NCBI RefSeq assembly: GCF_044891285.1
Contig: NZ_JAUIYO010000002.1
Location: 248,001 to 312,000 of the forward strand
Source: Pseudobacillus lumedeiriae
GTDB lineage: Bacteria > Bacillota > Bacilli > Bacillales > Domibacillaceae
DNA length: 64,000 nucleotides
Direction: 5' to 3'
How positions within the stretch are numbered: position 1 is the stretch's first letter; each line of letters starts with the position of its first letter. The notes beneath the pieces are model-generated. The model was given only the letters and a program-made list of their open reading frames with translations. It had not been told where the DNA came from and did not search any database. Shown here one piece after another: positions 32,927 to 43,200 of this stretch. Made by a program: the position numbers and the translations under genes.

Positions 32927-33661
32927 ATGAGCGTTCCAAAATATAAACGGGTAGTATTAAAGTTAAGCGGGGAAGCACTGGCAGGTGAAGCTGGATTCGG
33001 CATCAATCCGACCGTCATTAAATCAATTGCTGAGCAGGTAAAGGAAATTGCTGAGCTGGATGTAGAGGTAGCAGTCGTAGTAGGCGGCGGCAACATTTGG
33101 AGAGGAAAGATTGGCAGTGAAATGGGAATGGACCGCGCAACAGCCGATTATATGGGGATGCTTGCCACAGTCATGAACTCAATGGCTTTACAAGACAGCC
33201 TGGAACAGCTTGGCATTGAAACGCGTGTCCAGACTTCGATCGAAATGCGGCAGGTAGCAGAACCTTATATCCGCCGCCGGGCGATTCGACATCTTGAAAA
33301 GAAACGAGTCGTTATTTTCGCTGCGGGTACAGGCAATCCATATTTCTCTACCGACACGACAGCCGCGCTGAGAGCAGCCGAAATTGAAGCAGAAGTCATT
33401 TTAATGGCGAAAAACAATGTGGATGGTGTATATTCAGCCGATCCGCGCATCGATAAAACGGCAGTGAAATATGACAATTTGTCTTATCTTGATGTAATTA
33501 AAGAAGGACTTGCTGTGATGGATTCGACAGCGTCATCATTATGTATGGATAATGATATACCGCTTATTGTCTTTTCCATTATGGAAAGCGGCAATATTAA
33601 ACGAGTGGTCATGGGCGAAAATATCGGAACAATTGTAAGGGGGAAAAATAATGGCCAATGA
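32927..33661 (+). CDS. pyrH: Uridylate kinase PyrH
   Basis: PyrH phosphorylates UMP to UDP and is an amino-acid-kinase-fold hexamer regulated by GTP and UTP. The 244-residue product has KYKRVVLKLSGEALAG, VVVGGGNIWRG, the MDRATADYMGMLATVMN block and AGTGNPYFSTDTTAALRA. The ATG at 32927 follows CGGAGG; an in-frame TTG at 32891 precedes that site and is rejected. It overlaps frr by 11 bases. Confidence 0.97.
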   Translation: MSVPKYKRVVLKLSGEALAGEAGFGINPTVIKSIAEQVKEIAELDVEVAVVVGGGNIWRGKIGSEMGMDRATADYMGMLATVMNSMALQDSLEQLGIETRVQTSIEMRQVAEPYIRRRAIRHLEKKRVVIFAAGTGNPYFSTDTTAALRAAEIEAEVILMAKNNVDGVYSADPRIDKTAVKYDNLSYLDVIKEGLAVMDSTASSLCMDNDIPLIVFSIMESGNIKRVVMGENIGTIVRGKNNGQ

Positions 33662-34208
33662 AGTAATTGAGCAATTGAAAGAAAAAATGACAAAAGCGAT
33701 TCAAGCATATACGAGAGAATTAGCATCTATTCGTGCTGGCCGTGCGAATGCATCTTTATTAGACCGTGTAACAGTTGATTATTACGGAGCGCCAACGCCG
33801 ATTAATCAGCTCGCTTCTGTATCTGTGCCAGAGGCAAGACTTCTTGTCATTCAGCCTTATGACAAAACAGTGATGAGTGATATTGAAAAAGCGATCTTAA
33901 AGTCAGATCTTGGCCTGACACCTTCAAATGACGGCTCAGTGATCCGTCTTGCTTTCCCAGCTTTAACGGAAGAACGCCGTAAAGAATTAGTGAAGCTTGT
34001 GAAAAAAGAAGGAGAAGAAGCCAAAGTAGCCATTCGTAATGTTCGCCGCGATGCGAACGAAGGATTGAAAAAGTTAGAAAAGTCCGGTGATATTACGGAA
34101 GATGAACTGCGCGGCTTGACAGAAGATGTGCAGAAGCACACAGATGATTTCATCAGTAAAATTGATGGTATTTCCAAAGATAAAGAAAAAGAAATTATGG
34201 AAGTCTAA
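33651..34208 (+). CDS. frr: Ribosome recycling factor
   Basis: RRF splits post-termination ribosomes together with EF-G. The 185-residue product has the family helices (LASIRAGRANASLLDRV, VTVDYYGAPTPINQLAS) and a C-terminal three-helix bundle with ALTEERRKELVKLVKK. The ATG overlaps the end of pyrH behind a GGGGG run. A terminator follows. Confidence 0.98.
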   Translation: MANEVIEQLKEKMTKAIQAYTRELASIRAGRANASLLDRVTVDYYGAPTPINQLASVSVPEARLLVIQPYDKTVMSDIEKAILKSDLGLTPSNDGSVIRLAFPALTEERRKELVKLVKKEGEEAKVAIRNVRRDANEGLKKLEKSGDITEDELRGLTEDVQKHTDDFISKIDGISKDKEKEIMEV

Positions 34209-34212
34209 TGCG

Positions 34213-34252
34213 TGAACCCTCTTGGTTGTAAGAGGGTTTTCTTCTTTTTTTA
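34213..34252 (+). terminator. Intrinsic terminator after frr
   Basis: AACCCTCTT (34215-34223) pairs perfectly with AAGAGGGTT (34230-34238) over a 6-base loop, followed by two T runs. It closes the rpsB-tsf-pyrH-frr unit. Confidence 0.88.
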
Positions 34253-34304
34253 TTGAATAAAAAAATACATCCATTTCTACACAGTAATCAACGGTCAATT
34301 TTGG

Positions 34305-34313
34305 TATTATAAT
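34305..34313 (+). promoter_or_regulatory. Candidate -10 region for uppS
   Basis: TATTATAAT contains a perfect TATAAT (34308-34313), and TATTAT (34305-34310) is preceded by TG in extended -10 spacing. No convincing -35 is present. It would start a transcript about 45 bases before uppS. Confidence 0.45.
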
Positions 34314-34364
34314 AGATAATGATTCACTTTTAATTTCGTGATGCTACAACGTGGAGGATATTTT

Positions 34365-35141
34365 ATGATCAATAAAAAGAAATTATGGAAAACGGCAGAC
34401 GACCATAATACTCAAGATCGAATAGAGCAAATAAAACAAGAGCCAATTCCAGAACACATTGCTATTATTATGGATGGCAACGGCAGATGGGCGAAAAAAC
34501 GGGCACTGCCGAGAATAGCTGGTCACCACGAAGGGATGAAAACAGTCAAAAAGATAACCAAGTTGGCAAACAAACTTGGCGTGAAAGCTTTAACCCTTTA
34601 CGCGTTTTCAACAGAAAATTGGAAACGTCCAAAAACGGAAGTAGAATTTTTAATGAAATTGCCACAAGAGTTTCTTGGAACTTTTTTACCGGAGTTGATT
34701 GAAGAAAATGTACAGGTGCAAATGATGGGGGAGCGTAGTCAAATTCCAAGCCATACACTTAGTGCTGTGGAAAAAGCAATGGAAGCAACAAAAGACAACG
34801 ATGGTTTAATCCTAAATTTTGCATTAAATTATGGAAGCCGCGCAGAGATTTTAACGGCTGTAAAAAATATAATCAATGATGCAAAAAATGGTATACTATT
34901 AGAGGAAAGTTTAAATGAGGAGATTTTTTCCCGCTACCTTATGACGGAGCATTTAAAGGACCCGGATTTACTGATTCGAACGAGCGGTGAAATCCGTTTA
35001 AGTAACTTCATGCTTTGGCAGCTGGCCTATACCGAGTTTTGGTTTACTGATGTGAACTGGCCGGATTTCCAAGAAAGTCATTTGCTCGAAGCGGTAGAAG
35101 CTTTCCAAAGGCGTTCCCGCCGATTTGGCGGTTTGTCGTAG
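34365..35141 (+). CDS. uppS: Undecaprenyl diphosphate synthase UppS
   Basis: UppS adds eight isoprene units to farnesyl diphosphate to make the lipid carrier for cell-wall precursors. The 258-residue cis-prenyltransferase has the catalytic Asp and phosphate loop in IIMDGNGRWAKKR, TLYAFSTENWKRP and the C-terminal LLIRTSGEIRLSNF with LWQLAYTEF. The ATG at 34365 follows GTGGAGG; an earlier in-frame GTG at 34338 precedes that site. Confidence 0.96.
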   Translation: MINKKKLWKTADDHNTQDRIEQIKQEPIPEHIAIIMDGNGRWAKKRALPRIAGHHEGMKTVKKITKLANKLGVKALTLYAFSTENWKRPKTEVEFLMKLPQEFLGTFLPELIEENVQVQMMGERSQIPSHTLSAVEKAMEATKDNDGLILNFALNYGSRAEILTAVKNIINDAKNGILLEESLNEEIFSRYLMTEHLKDPDLLIRTSGEIRLSNFMLWQLAYTEFWFTDVNWPDFQESHLLEAVEAFQRRSRRFGGLS

Positions 35142-35175
35142 GTATTCATCAGGATAAAAGTTAGGAGTATGAGAA

Positions 35176-35964
35176 ATGAAACAACGTATAGTGACCGCCG
35201 TTATTGCAGCAGCAGCTTTTTTGCCAATTGTTTTGTACGGCGGCTGGCCATTTATTTTATTGGCTTATTTCATGGCTGTGATCGGTTTGACTGAAGCATT
35301 AAAAATGAAGAAGATTGCTCCTGTTTCTATGCCTGGGCTGCTTTCTATTTTTTTGCTTTGTATCATATTAATGCCAGACCGCTTAACAGCGGCGGTTGAG
35401 CAGGCTGGATATGATAAGCTTCAGCTGGCAGCTTTATTTGCTTTGCTTTTATTAGTTTACACCGTTGTCTCGAAAAATCGCTTTCATTTTGAAGATGCCG
35501 GTTTTTGTGTTTTAGCTGCTTTATATGTGGGGTTTGGTTTTTATTACTTTATAGAAACAAGGGAAGCAGGGGCTATATTTGTTTTTTTTGCTCTGTTTAT
35601 TACATGGGCAACGGACTCCGGTGCTTACTTTGTCGGACGGTCATTTGGAAAGCGCAAATTATGGCCTGAAATCAGTCCGAAAAAAACGGTCGAGGGCTCT
35701 ATTGGCGGGATTCTTTCAGCTGTGATCGTAGCGTGCATCATAGCATTATTAGCAGACATGGGCACACCTTTATTAAAACTGCTCATTGCTACCGCAATCC
35801 TGTCTATATTCGGCCAGCTTGGCGATTTGGCGGAGTCTGCTCTTAAACGTTATTATGGAGTGAAAGATTCAGGCACTTTATTGCCCGGCCACGGCGGTAT
35901 TTTGGATAGGACAGACAGCTGGCTGTTTGTATTCCCGCTCGTTCATTTACTTCACCTAGTGTAA
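35176..35964 (+). CDS. cdsA: Phosphatidate cytidylyltransferase CdsA
   Basis: CdsA makes CDP-diacylglycerol from CTP and phosphatidic acid in the membrane. The 262-residue protein has about seven to eight hydrophobic helices and the family signature near the C-terminus (ALKRYYGVKDSG, then LPGHGGILDRTDS), whose Asp residues bind metal. The start is ATG behind TAGGAG, between uppS and dxr as in other Bacillaceae. Confidence 0.95.
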   Translation: MKQRIVTAVIAAAAFLPIVLYGGWPFILLAYFMAVIGLTEALKMKKIAPVSMPGLLSIFLLCIILMPDRLTAAVEQAGYDKLQLAALFALLLLVYTVVSKNRFHFEDAGFCVLAALYVGFGFYYFIETREAGAIFVFFALFITWATDSGAYFVGRSFGKRKLWPEISPKKTVEGSIGGILSAVIVACIIALLADMGTPLLKLLIATAILSIFGQLGDLAESALKRYYGVKDSGTLLPGHGGILDRTDSWLFVFPLVHLLHLV

Positions 35965-35994
35965 CAGCATAGTTTGTTTGAGGAGATGAAAGTT

Positions 35995-37137
35995 GTGAAG
36001 AAATTAAGTCTTTTAGGTGCGACTGGTTCTATCGGCCAGCAGACACTGGATGTGATTCAGCAGCACCGCGAAGAGTTTTCGCTGGCGGCTTTTTCAGCTG
36101 GCAGAAACATAGAGGAAACGAGAAAAATCATTCTTAACTTCCAGCCAGAATTAGTATCTGTGGAACGCAGAGAAGATGCAGAGAAGCTAAAGGCTGAATT
36201 CCCTGCAGTAACCATTCTTTATGGAGAAGAAGGACTCATGGAAGCAGCTGTTTTCCAGTCAGCAGAGATTTTAGTGAATGCGGTGGTTGGCAGTGTGGGG
36301 CTAAACCCGACACTTCAGGCGATTGAAGCCGGAAAAACGATTGCGATTGCTAATAAAGAAACGCTTGTCACTGCGGGGCATCTCGTGATGGCGGCCGCCC
36401 AAAGGCACAATGTTGCTCTGTTGCCGGTAGATAGTGAACACTCTGCTATTTTTCAATGTCTGCAAGGGGAAAAGGAGAAAAATATTGAACGGCTTGTTTT
36501 GACAGCATCCGGCGGCAGCTTCCGAGACCGCACGCGGGAAGACTTGCAGCACGTGACTGTTCAAGAAGCGTTAAACCATCCAAACTGGTCAATGGGTGCA
36601 AAAATTACGATCGATTCGGCAACAATGATGAATAAAGGGTTAGAGGTGATTGAGGCACATTGGCTTTTTCATTTGCCATATGAGCAAATTGATGTTATTT
36701 TACATCGAGAAAGTATTATCCATTCGATGGTCGAATTTCAAGATAGCTCGGTTATAGCTCAGCTTGGCACGCCGGATATGCGTGTGCCGATTCAATATGC
36801 ACTTACCTATCCGGATCGTCTGCCGCTGCCAGCTGCTCAGCGGCTCAATTTACTGGAAGTGGGCCAGCTTCATTTTCAGCCGGTCGATCGCGAGCGTTTT
36901 CGCATGCTGGCACTTGCTTATCAAGCAGGAAAAGCGGGCGGGACAGTGCCGACAGTTCTGAATGCTGCCAACGAAGCTGCGGTGGCTGCTTTTCTTGACG
37001 GGAAAATCACATTTTTGCAAATTGATGAAATGGTTGAACGTGCCCTTGAAAAACATCAGCCTCTTTCAAATCCCGACTTGGAAACGATTCAGCAAACCGA
37101 CAAAGAGGCAAGAAATTTCGTCCACTCACTTTTATAA
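35995..37137 (+). CDS. dxr: 1-deoxy-D-xylulose 5-phosphate reductoisomerase Dxr
   Basis: Dxr makes 2-C-methylerythritol 4-phosphate with NADPH, the committed step of the MEP isoprenoid pathway that feeds UppS. The 380-residue product has the NADP motif LLGATGSIGQQTLDVI, metal and substrate residues in LPVDSEHSAIFQ, TASGGSFRD and the TIDSATMMNKGLEVIEAH block. The GTG at 35995 is well spaced from AGGAG (35981-35985); TTG 35974 and ATG 35986 are not. Confidence 0.96.
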   Translation: MKKLSLLGATGSIGQQTLDVIQQHREEFSLAAFSAGRNIEETRKIILNFQPELVSVERREDAEKLKAEFPAVTILYGEEGLMEAAVFQSAEILVNAVVGSVGLNPTLQAIEAGKTIAIANKETLVTAGHLVMAAAQRHNVALLPVDSEHSAIFQCLQGEKEKNIERLVLTASGGSFRDRTREDLQHVTVQEALNHPNWSMGAKITIDSATMMNKGLEVIEAHWLFHLPYEQIDVILHRESIIHSMVEFQDSSVIAQLGTPDMRVPIQYALTYPDRLPLPAAQRLNLLEVGQLHFQPVDRERFRMLALAYQAGKAGGTVPTVLNAANEAAVAAFLDGKITFLQIDEMVERALEKHQPLSNPDLETIQQTDKEARNFVHSLL

Positions 37138-37155
37138 AAAAGGTGGTTATTTATA

Positions 37156-38415
37156 TTGAATACTGTTATAGCGTTTATCGTTATATTTGGTGCCCTTGTT
37201 TTTTTTCATGAGTTGGGCCACTTCATTTTTGCCAAGCGGGCCGGCATTCTCTGCAGAGAGTTTGCTATTGGATTTGGACCGAAAGTGTTCGCTCATAAAA
37301 AAGGAGAAACGATCTATACACTGCGCCTTCTTCCATTAGGAGGGTATGTCCGAATGGCAGGAGAAGACCCGGAAATGGTCGATTTAAAAGCTGGACATCG
37401 TATCGGCGCTGTATTTAACAATCGTGAAGAAATCGTTAAAATTATTATAAACGGCAGGGATCGTTATCCAGAGGCGCGGGTCATTGAAGTGGAAACAGCC
37501 GACCTTGAGCATCAGCTGACAATTAGAGGCTATGAAGATGGTGAAGAGGAGATAAAGACGTTCCCTATTCATCGTGAAGCGGTTATTTCGGAGGAAGGGA
37601 TTGAAAGTCAGATCTCACCGTGGGATCGTCAGTTTGCTTCAAAAACACTCGGACAGCGGTCAATGGCTATTTTTGCAGGTCCTCTCTTTAACTTTATTCT
37701 AGCGTTTGTTGTTTTTGTTCTGATTGCTGTTATGCAGGGGATTCCGACGGATGAGCCGGAACTAGGTAAGCTGACACCTGATGGAGCAGCGAAAGAAGCT
37801 GGTTTGATGGCAGGCGATAAAGTCATTAGTATTAACGGACAAGGAGTCGCAAGCTGGAACGACATTGTCACAATTATTCAGAAAAACCCGCAAACGAAGA
37901 TGGATTTTACCGTAGAGCGGGACGGGGGCACATTAGATATACCTGTAACACCAAAAGTTCATGAAGTAGAGGGACAGAAAATAGGTATTATCGGCGTGCA
38001 CAGTCCGGTGGAAAAGTCGTTTTTCGGTTCTATTACGTATGGAGCAAAAGAAACATATTTTTGGACAGTAGAAATTATCCGCTTGCTCGGCAAGCTCGTC
38101 ACTGGCCAGTTTTCAATTGATATGCTTTCTGGTCCTGTCGGTATTTATGTATCTACTGATACAGTAGCCAAATCAGGTGTGATGAATTTAATGAAATGGG
38201 CCGGTGTGCTAAGTATTAACTTAGGGATTATGAACTTGCTTCCACTTCCAGCACTAGATGGCGGGCGCCTGTTATTTTTCCTTATTGAAGCGTTAAGAGG
38301 CAAGCCAATTGACCGGCAAAAAGAAGGGGTCGTCCACTTCGTTGGATTTGCCTTGTTGATGCTGTTAATGATTGTCGTAACGTGGAATGATATTCAACGA
38401 TTCTTTTTACAATAA
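37156..38415 (+). CDS. rseP: Site-2 intramembrane metalloprotease RseP (RasP)
   Basis: RasP cleaves membrane-embedded anti-sigma factors, cell-division protein and signal-peptide remnants in Bacillus. The 419-residue protein has the zinc motif HELGH in the first membrane helix (about 18-22), a PDZ domain (about 195-270) and the second zinc-ligand motif LPLPALDGGRLLFF near residue 365. It starts with TTG behind AAAAGGTGG. It follows dxr closely and precedes proS. Confidence 0.96.
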   Translation: MNTVIAFIVIFGALVFFHELGHFIFAKRAGILCREFAIGFGPKVFAHKKGETIYTLRLLPLGGYVRMAGEDPEMVDLKAGHRIGAVFNNREEIVKIIINGRDRYPEARVIEVETADLEHQLTIRGYEDGEEEIKTFPIHREAVISEEGIESQISPWDRQFASKTLGQRSMAIFAGPLFNFILAFVVFVLIAVMQGIPTDEPELGKLTPDGAAKEAGLMAGDKVISINGQGVASWNDIVTIIQKNPQTKMDFTVERDGGTLDIPVTPKVHEVEGQKIGIIGVHSPVEKSFFGSITYGAKETYFWTVEIIRLLGKLVTGQFSIDMLSGPVGIYVSTDTVAKSGVMNLMKWAGVLSINLGIMNLLPLPALDGGRLLFFLIEALRGKPIDRQKEGVVHFVGFALLMLLMIVVTWNDIQRFFLQ

Positions 38416-38435
38416 AATAGTTTGAGGTGTGTGTA

Positions 38436-40142
38436 ATGAAACAAAGCCAAACGTTAATTCCTACATTAAGAGAAGTACCAGCCGATGCCGATGTAAAGAG
38501 CCATCAGTTATTGTTAAAAGCGGGCTTTATTCGTCAGAATGCGAGCGGAATCTACAGCTATTTGCCGCTCGGTAAAAAAGTACTGCGTAAAGTAGAGGAC
38601 ATTGTCCGGGAGGAAATGGACAATGCCGGTGCAGCAGAACTGTTAATGCCTGCTTTACAGCAAGCTGAATTATGGCAGGAGTCAGGCCGCTGGTATACGT
38701 ACGGTCCAGAGCTCATGCGCTTAAAAGATCGCCATGAACGCGGGTTTGCGCTGGGAGCGACTCACGAAGAGGTCATCACAAGCTTAGTTCGTGATGAAGT
38801 GAAATCGTACAAGCGTCTGCCATTAACGTTATATCAAATCCAAACAAAATTCCGTGATGAAAAACGGCCGCGTTTCGGTTTGCTTCGCGGAAGAGAATTT
38901 GTGATGAAAGACGCATACTCTTTCCACACATCTCATGAAAGTTTAGGAGACGTATACGATCGGATGTTTACGGCATATTCGAATGTTTTTCGCCGGTGTG
39001 GCTTGGATTTCCGAGCAGTTATCGCTGATTCAGGAGCGATGGGCGGTAAAGATACGCATGAGTTTATGGTACTTTCTGAGATTGGTGAAGATACAATTGC
39101 TTACTCTAATTCTTCCGATTATGCTGCTAATATCGAGATGGCTCCTGTTGTCGCTGTTTATGAAAAAAGTGGAGAAGAAGAACGCGAAATGGAAAAGGTT
39201 TCCACGCCAGATGCGAAAACAATCAGCAGCGTAGCAGAGCTTTTGAATGTTACGGCTGAACAGTGTCTGAAATCTCTGCTTTTCAAAATAGACGAAGAGT
39301 ATGTACTTGTTCTTGTACGCGGAGACCACGAAGTAAATGATATTAAGCTGAAGAATTTGTTCCAGGCGGATAGCGTTGAGCTTGCTGAACATGAGGAAGT
39401 AAGCAGAGTACTTGGCTGCACGATTGGTTCGCTTGGACCGGTTAACGTGAAAGAAGGCGTAAAAGTTCTTGCGGATCATGCTGTAAAGGCGATCACGAAT
39501 GGTGTGTGCGGCGCTAACGAAGAAGGTTTCCATTTTATTAATGTGAATGTTGAAAAGGATTATCACGTTGATCAATATGCAGATGTGCGTTTCATTCAGG
39601 AAGGCGACCCATCTCCTGACGGAAAAGGTACCATTCAGTTCGCCAAAGGTATTGAAGTAGGCCATATTTTCAAATTAGGCACACGTTACAGCGAAGCGAT
39701 GAACGCGACCTATTTAGATGAAAATGGACGAACGCAGCCAATGATTATGGGATGCTACGGCATCGGTGTTTCACGGACGTTGGCGGCAGTTGCTGAACAG
39801 TTTAATGATGATCAAGGCTTTGTCTGGCCTAAAGCCCTTTCTCCTTTTGATGTTCATTTAGTTCCGATCAATATGAAGGACGAAAGTCAGCATGCACTGG
39901 CGGAAGAACTTTACAGTGTGCTTCGGGAAAACCGGTACGATGTGTTAATGGATGATCGGGCTGAGCGTCCGGGAGTGAAATTTGCTGACAGTGATTTAAT
40001 CGGTTTACCAATCCGGGTCACAATCGGCAAAAAAGCGGCGGAAGGCATCGTTGAAGTGAAAGTACGCAAAACAGGTGAGATGATAGAAGTTCACAAAAAC
40101 GAACTAGCTGCGAAGATTCACGAGATTTTTCAAGCGATCTAA
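38436..40142 (+). CDS. proS: Prolyl-tRNA synthetase
   Basis: ProS charges tRNA-Pro. The 568-residue bacterial-type class II enzyme has motif 2 (TKFRDEKRPRFGLLRGREFVMKD), an inserted YbaK-like editing domain (about 230-390) that removes misacylated alanine, motif 3 (GCYGIGVSRTLAAV) and a C-terminal anticodon-binding domain. The ATG at 38436 follows GAGGTG; an in-frame GTG at 38427 lies inside the ribosome site. There is no T-box leader in the 20-base gap before it. Confidence 0.97.
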   Translation: MKQSQTLIPTLREVPADADVKSHQLLLKAGFIRQNASGIYSYLPLGKKVLRKVEDIVREEMDNAGAAELLMPALQQAELWQESGRWYTYGPELMRLKDRHERGFALGATHEEVITSLVRDEVKSYKRLPLTLYQIQTKFRDEKRPRFGLLRGREFVMKDAYSFHTSHESLGDVYDRMFTAYSNVFRRCGLDFRAVIADSGAMGGKDTHEFMVLSEIGEDTIAYSNSSDYAANIEMAPVVAVYEKSGEEEREMEKVSTPDAKTISSVAELLNVTAEQCLKSLLFKIDEEYVLVLVRGDHEVNDIKLKNLFQADSVELAEHEEVSRVLGCTIGSLGPVNVKEGVKVLADHAVKAITNGVCGANEEGFHFINVNVEKDYHVDQYADVRFIQEGDPSPDGKGTIQFAKGIEVGHIFKLGTRYSEAMNATYLDENGRTQPMIMGCYGIGVSRTLAAVAEQFNDDQGFVWPKALSPFDVHLVPINMKDESQHALAEELYSVLRENRYDVLMDDRAERPGVKFADSDLIGLPIRVTIGKKAAEGIVEVKVRKTGEMIEVHKNELAAKIHEIFQAI

Positions 40143-40160
40143 CGGAAACCCCGTTAATTG

Positions 40161-40189
40161 AAAAGGTACCTGATTCAGGTGCCTTTTTT
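40161..40189 (+). terminator. Intrinsic terminator after proS
   Basis: AAAAGGTACCTG (40161-40172) pairs with CAGGTGCCTTTT (40176-40187) over a 3-base loop, with one G-U pair and a T run. polC starts 40 bases later, so a promoter must overlap this region (TAAAAT at about 40194) or read-through occurs. Confidence 0.85.
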
Positions 40190-40228
40190 CTGTTAAAATA
40201 GGAAGGAACGATGAATGGAGGCATGTAA

Positions 40229-43200
40229 ATGAATGAAGAATCCCAAGGAAGACGACAGCGGTTCCAGTTGCTTTTGCAGCAGCTGAAGTTGACGGAAGAC
40301 GCAGTTGTTAGATATTTTGAGGGAGCTGAAATTTCAAAGTTAACTGTTGAACGCCAGACGAAGCGATGGCATTTTTCTTTTATAACGGAAACGATTATTC
40401 CTGGCCGGGTACTTGAAACATTTGCAAATGCGCTAAACTATGCATTTAAAGAGATTGCCCGTGTTACTTTTTCGATCACAGTAAGGAATGCAGCCGTTTC
40501 GGAGGAGCTGATCGGCGAATACTGGACTTTTTGTGTCAGTCAGCTTGAAGGCATTTCTCCCCCGATGCTTGCGCTGTTAAACGGCCGCAAGCCTATGGTG
40601 AAAGGAAATAAATTAATCGTCAGTGTCGGTAATGATGCGGAAGGCATGACGCTGAAGAATAAATACGGCGATTGGATTTGCCAAACATATCAACATTATG
40701 GCTTTCCGCCAATGATGTTTGACGTGTCCGTTACAGAGCAGGAAAAAAATGATGAGTTTCAGCAGTTTCTTAAAGAGAAGCAGCAAGAAGACGCTGAACG
40801 GGCGATGCAGGCTGTTATTGAAATGCAGAAACGGGAAGAGAGTACAGATCAAGGGGAAGAGGCGGTCAGCGGACCTCTTATGATCGGCTTAAAGATTAAA
40901 GATGATGCTGAATTTAAAAAATTGGAAGAAATTCAAGATGAAGAGCGCCGAATTGCTATTGAAGGTTATGTGTTTGATGCGGAAACGAAAGAACTTAGAA
41001 GCGGCCGCACGCTGTTAACGTTTAAAATTACAGATTACACGGACTCCATATTAGTCAAAATGTTCTCCCGTGATAAAGAAGATGCGGCTCTTTACAATCG
41101 GATGAGAAAAGGCATGTGGGTAAGAGCAAGAGGGACGGTGCAGAACGATACGTTCGTACGGGATCTTGTAATGATTGCAAATGATGTAAACGAAATTACC
41201 CCCGTGATGCGTCAAGATATGGCCCCGGAAGAAAAAAAGCGCGTGGAACTTCATCTTCATACGCCGATGAGCCAAATGGATGCCGTTTCACCTATCGGGG
41301 ACTTAATTGCTCAAGCGGCTAAATGGGGCCATAAAGCGATTGCTGTTACGGATCACGCTGTTGCTCAGTCCTTTCCGGATGCATACAGCGCGGGCAAAAA
41401 GCATGGTGTAAAAGTGTTGTACGGTGTCGAAGCGAATTTAGTAGATGATGGTGTGCCTATCGCCTACAATGATGCTCACCGCTTGCTCGCAGATGAAACG
41501 TATGTCGTTTTTGATGTGGAAACGACCGGCCTTTCTGCGGTTTATGACACAATTATTGAACTAGCTGCTGTCAAAATAAAAGATGGGGACATTATTGATC
41601 GGTTTGAGTCATTTGCTAATCCCCATCATCCTCTTTCTGCCACGACGATTAACTTAACTGGCATTACGGACGATCTCGTTCAAAATGCACCGGAAGTGGA
41701 AGAGGTGCTGAAGAAGTTTAAAGACTGGACAGAAGATGCGATTTTTGTGGCCCATAATGCTTCATTTGACATGGGGTTTTTAAATGCGGGATATACTCGC
41801 TATGGGCTTGGCAAGTCTGTAAATCCCGTAATCGATACACTTGAATTAGCTAGATTTTTGTACCCAACATTGAAAAATCACAGACTTAATACCTTGGCGA
41901 AAAAATTCGATGTGGAATTGACGCAGCATCACCGGGCCATTTATGATGCGGAAGCAACAGGGTATTTATTCGTAAGAATGCTAAAAGATGCTGCTGAGAA
42001 AAATATTTCGTATCATGATGATTTTAACATTCATATGGGAGAAGGAAGCGCGTATAAACGGGCTCGTCCATTCCATTGTACGATCCTGGCCAAGAATGAA
42101 ACTGGATTGAAGAACTTATTTAAGCTTATTTCTATTTCGCATATTGACTACTTTTACAGGGTGCCGCGAATACCAAGGTCTGTGCTGCAAAAGCATCGAG
42201 AAGGATTAATCCTCGGCTCAGGATGCGACAAGGGCGAAGTATTTGAAAGCATGATGCAAAAAGGAATAGAACAGGCGGAGAAAGCGGCCGGGTTTTATGA
42301 CTACTTGGAGGTACATCCAAAAGAGGTATATGCCCACTTACTTGAGCTTGAGCTTGTCCGGGATGAACAGGCCCTTGAAGATATCATTAAAAACATGGTG
42401 GAGCTCGGTGGAAAAATGGGATTGCCTGTAGTGGCTACTGGGAATGTTCATTATTTAAACCCGACGGACAAAGTACATCGTAAAATTTTGATCAATTCCC
42501 AAGGGGGAGCGAATCCCCTCAACCGGCATGAACTGCCTGATGTCCATTTCCGTACAACGAATGAAATGCTGGATGCGTTCAGCTTTTTAGGAAAAGAGAC
42601 AGCAGAGAAAATAGTAGTAGAAAACACGAATAAAATCGCAGATATGACAGATGAGGTTAAGCCGATCAAGGACGATCTTTATACGCCAAAAATTGAAGGG
42701 GCCGATGAAGAAGTTCGTAATATGAGTTATGAAAAAGCAAGAAATATTTACGGGGAGAATTTGCCGGAAATCGTGGAAGCAAGGCTGGAAAAAGAGCTGA
42801 AAAGTATTATCGGCCACGGCTTTGCTGTTATTTACCTTATTTCTCATAAGCTTGTGAAAAAATCGCTCGATGACGGTTATCTTGTTGGTTCAAGGGGGTC
42901 TGTCGGTTCATCATTTGTTGCGACAATGACTGAAATTACTGAGGTGAATCCGCTTCCGCCTCATTATGTTTGTCCGCAGTGCCAAAGGTCAGAGTTTTTT
43001 AATGACGGTTCCATCGGCTCAGGGTTTGATCTGCCCGATAAAAACTGTCCAGATTGTCAAATCAGATACACGAAAGACGGCCACGATATTCCATTCGAAA
43101 CCTTCCTCGGATTCAAAGGAGACAAGGTGCCTGATATCGATCTCAACTTTTCGGGGGAGTATCAGCCGATTGCTCACAATTATACGAAAGTGTTATTTGG

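Noticed and set aside
38416..38436. T-box riboswitch before proS
   Set aside because: The gap between rseP and proS is only about 20 bases, far too short for a T-box leader.
39030..39665. Long open frame of 211 codons on the - strand inside proS
   Set aside because: It lies wholly within proS, has no ribosome site or recognisable family, and its composition follows the codon bias of the opposite strand.
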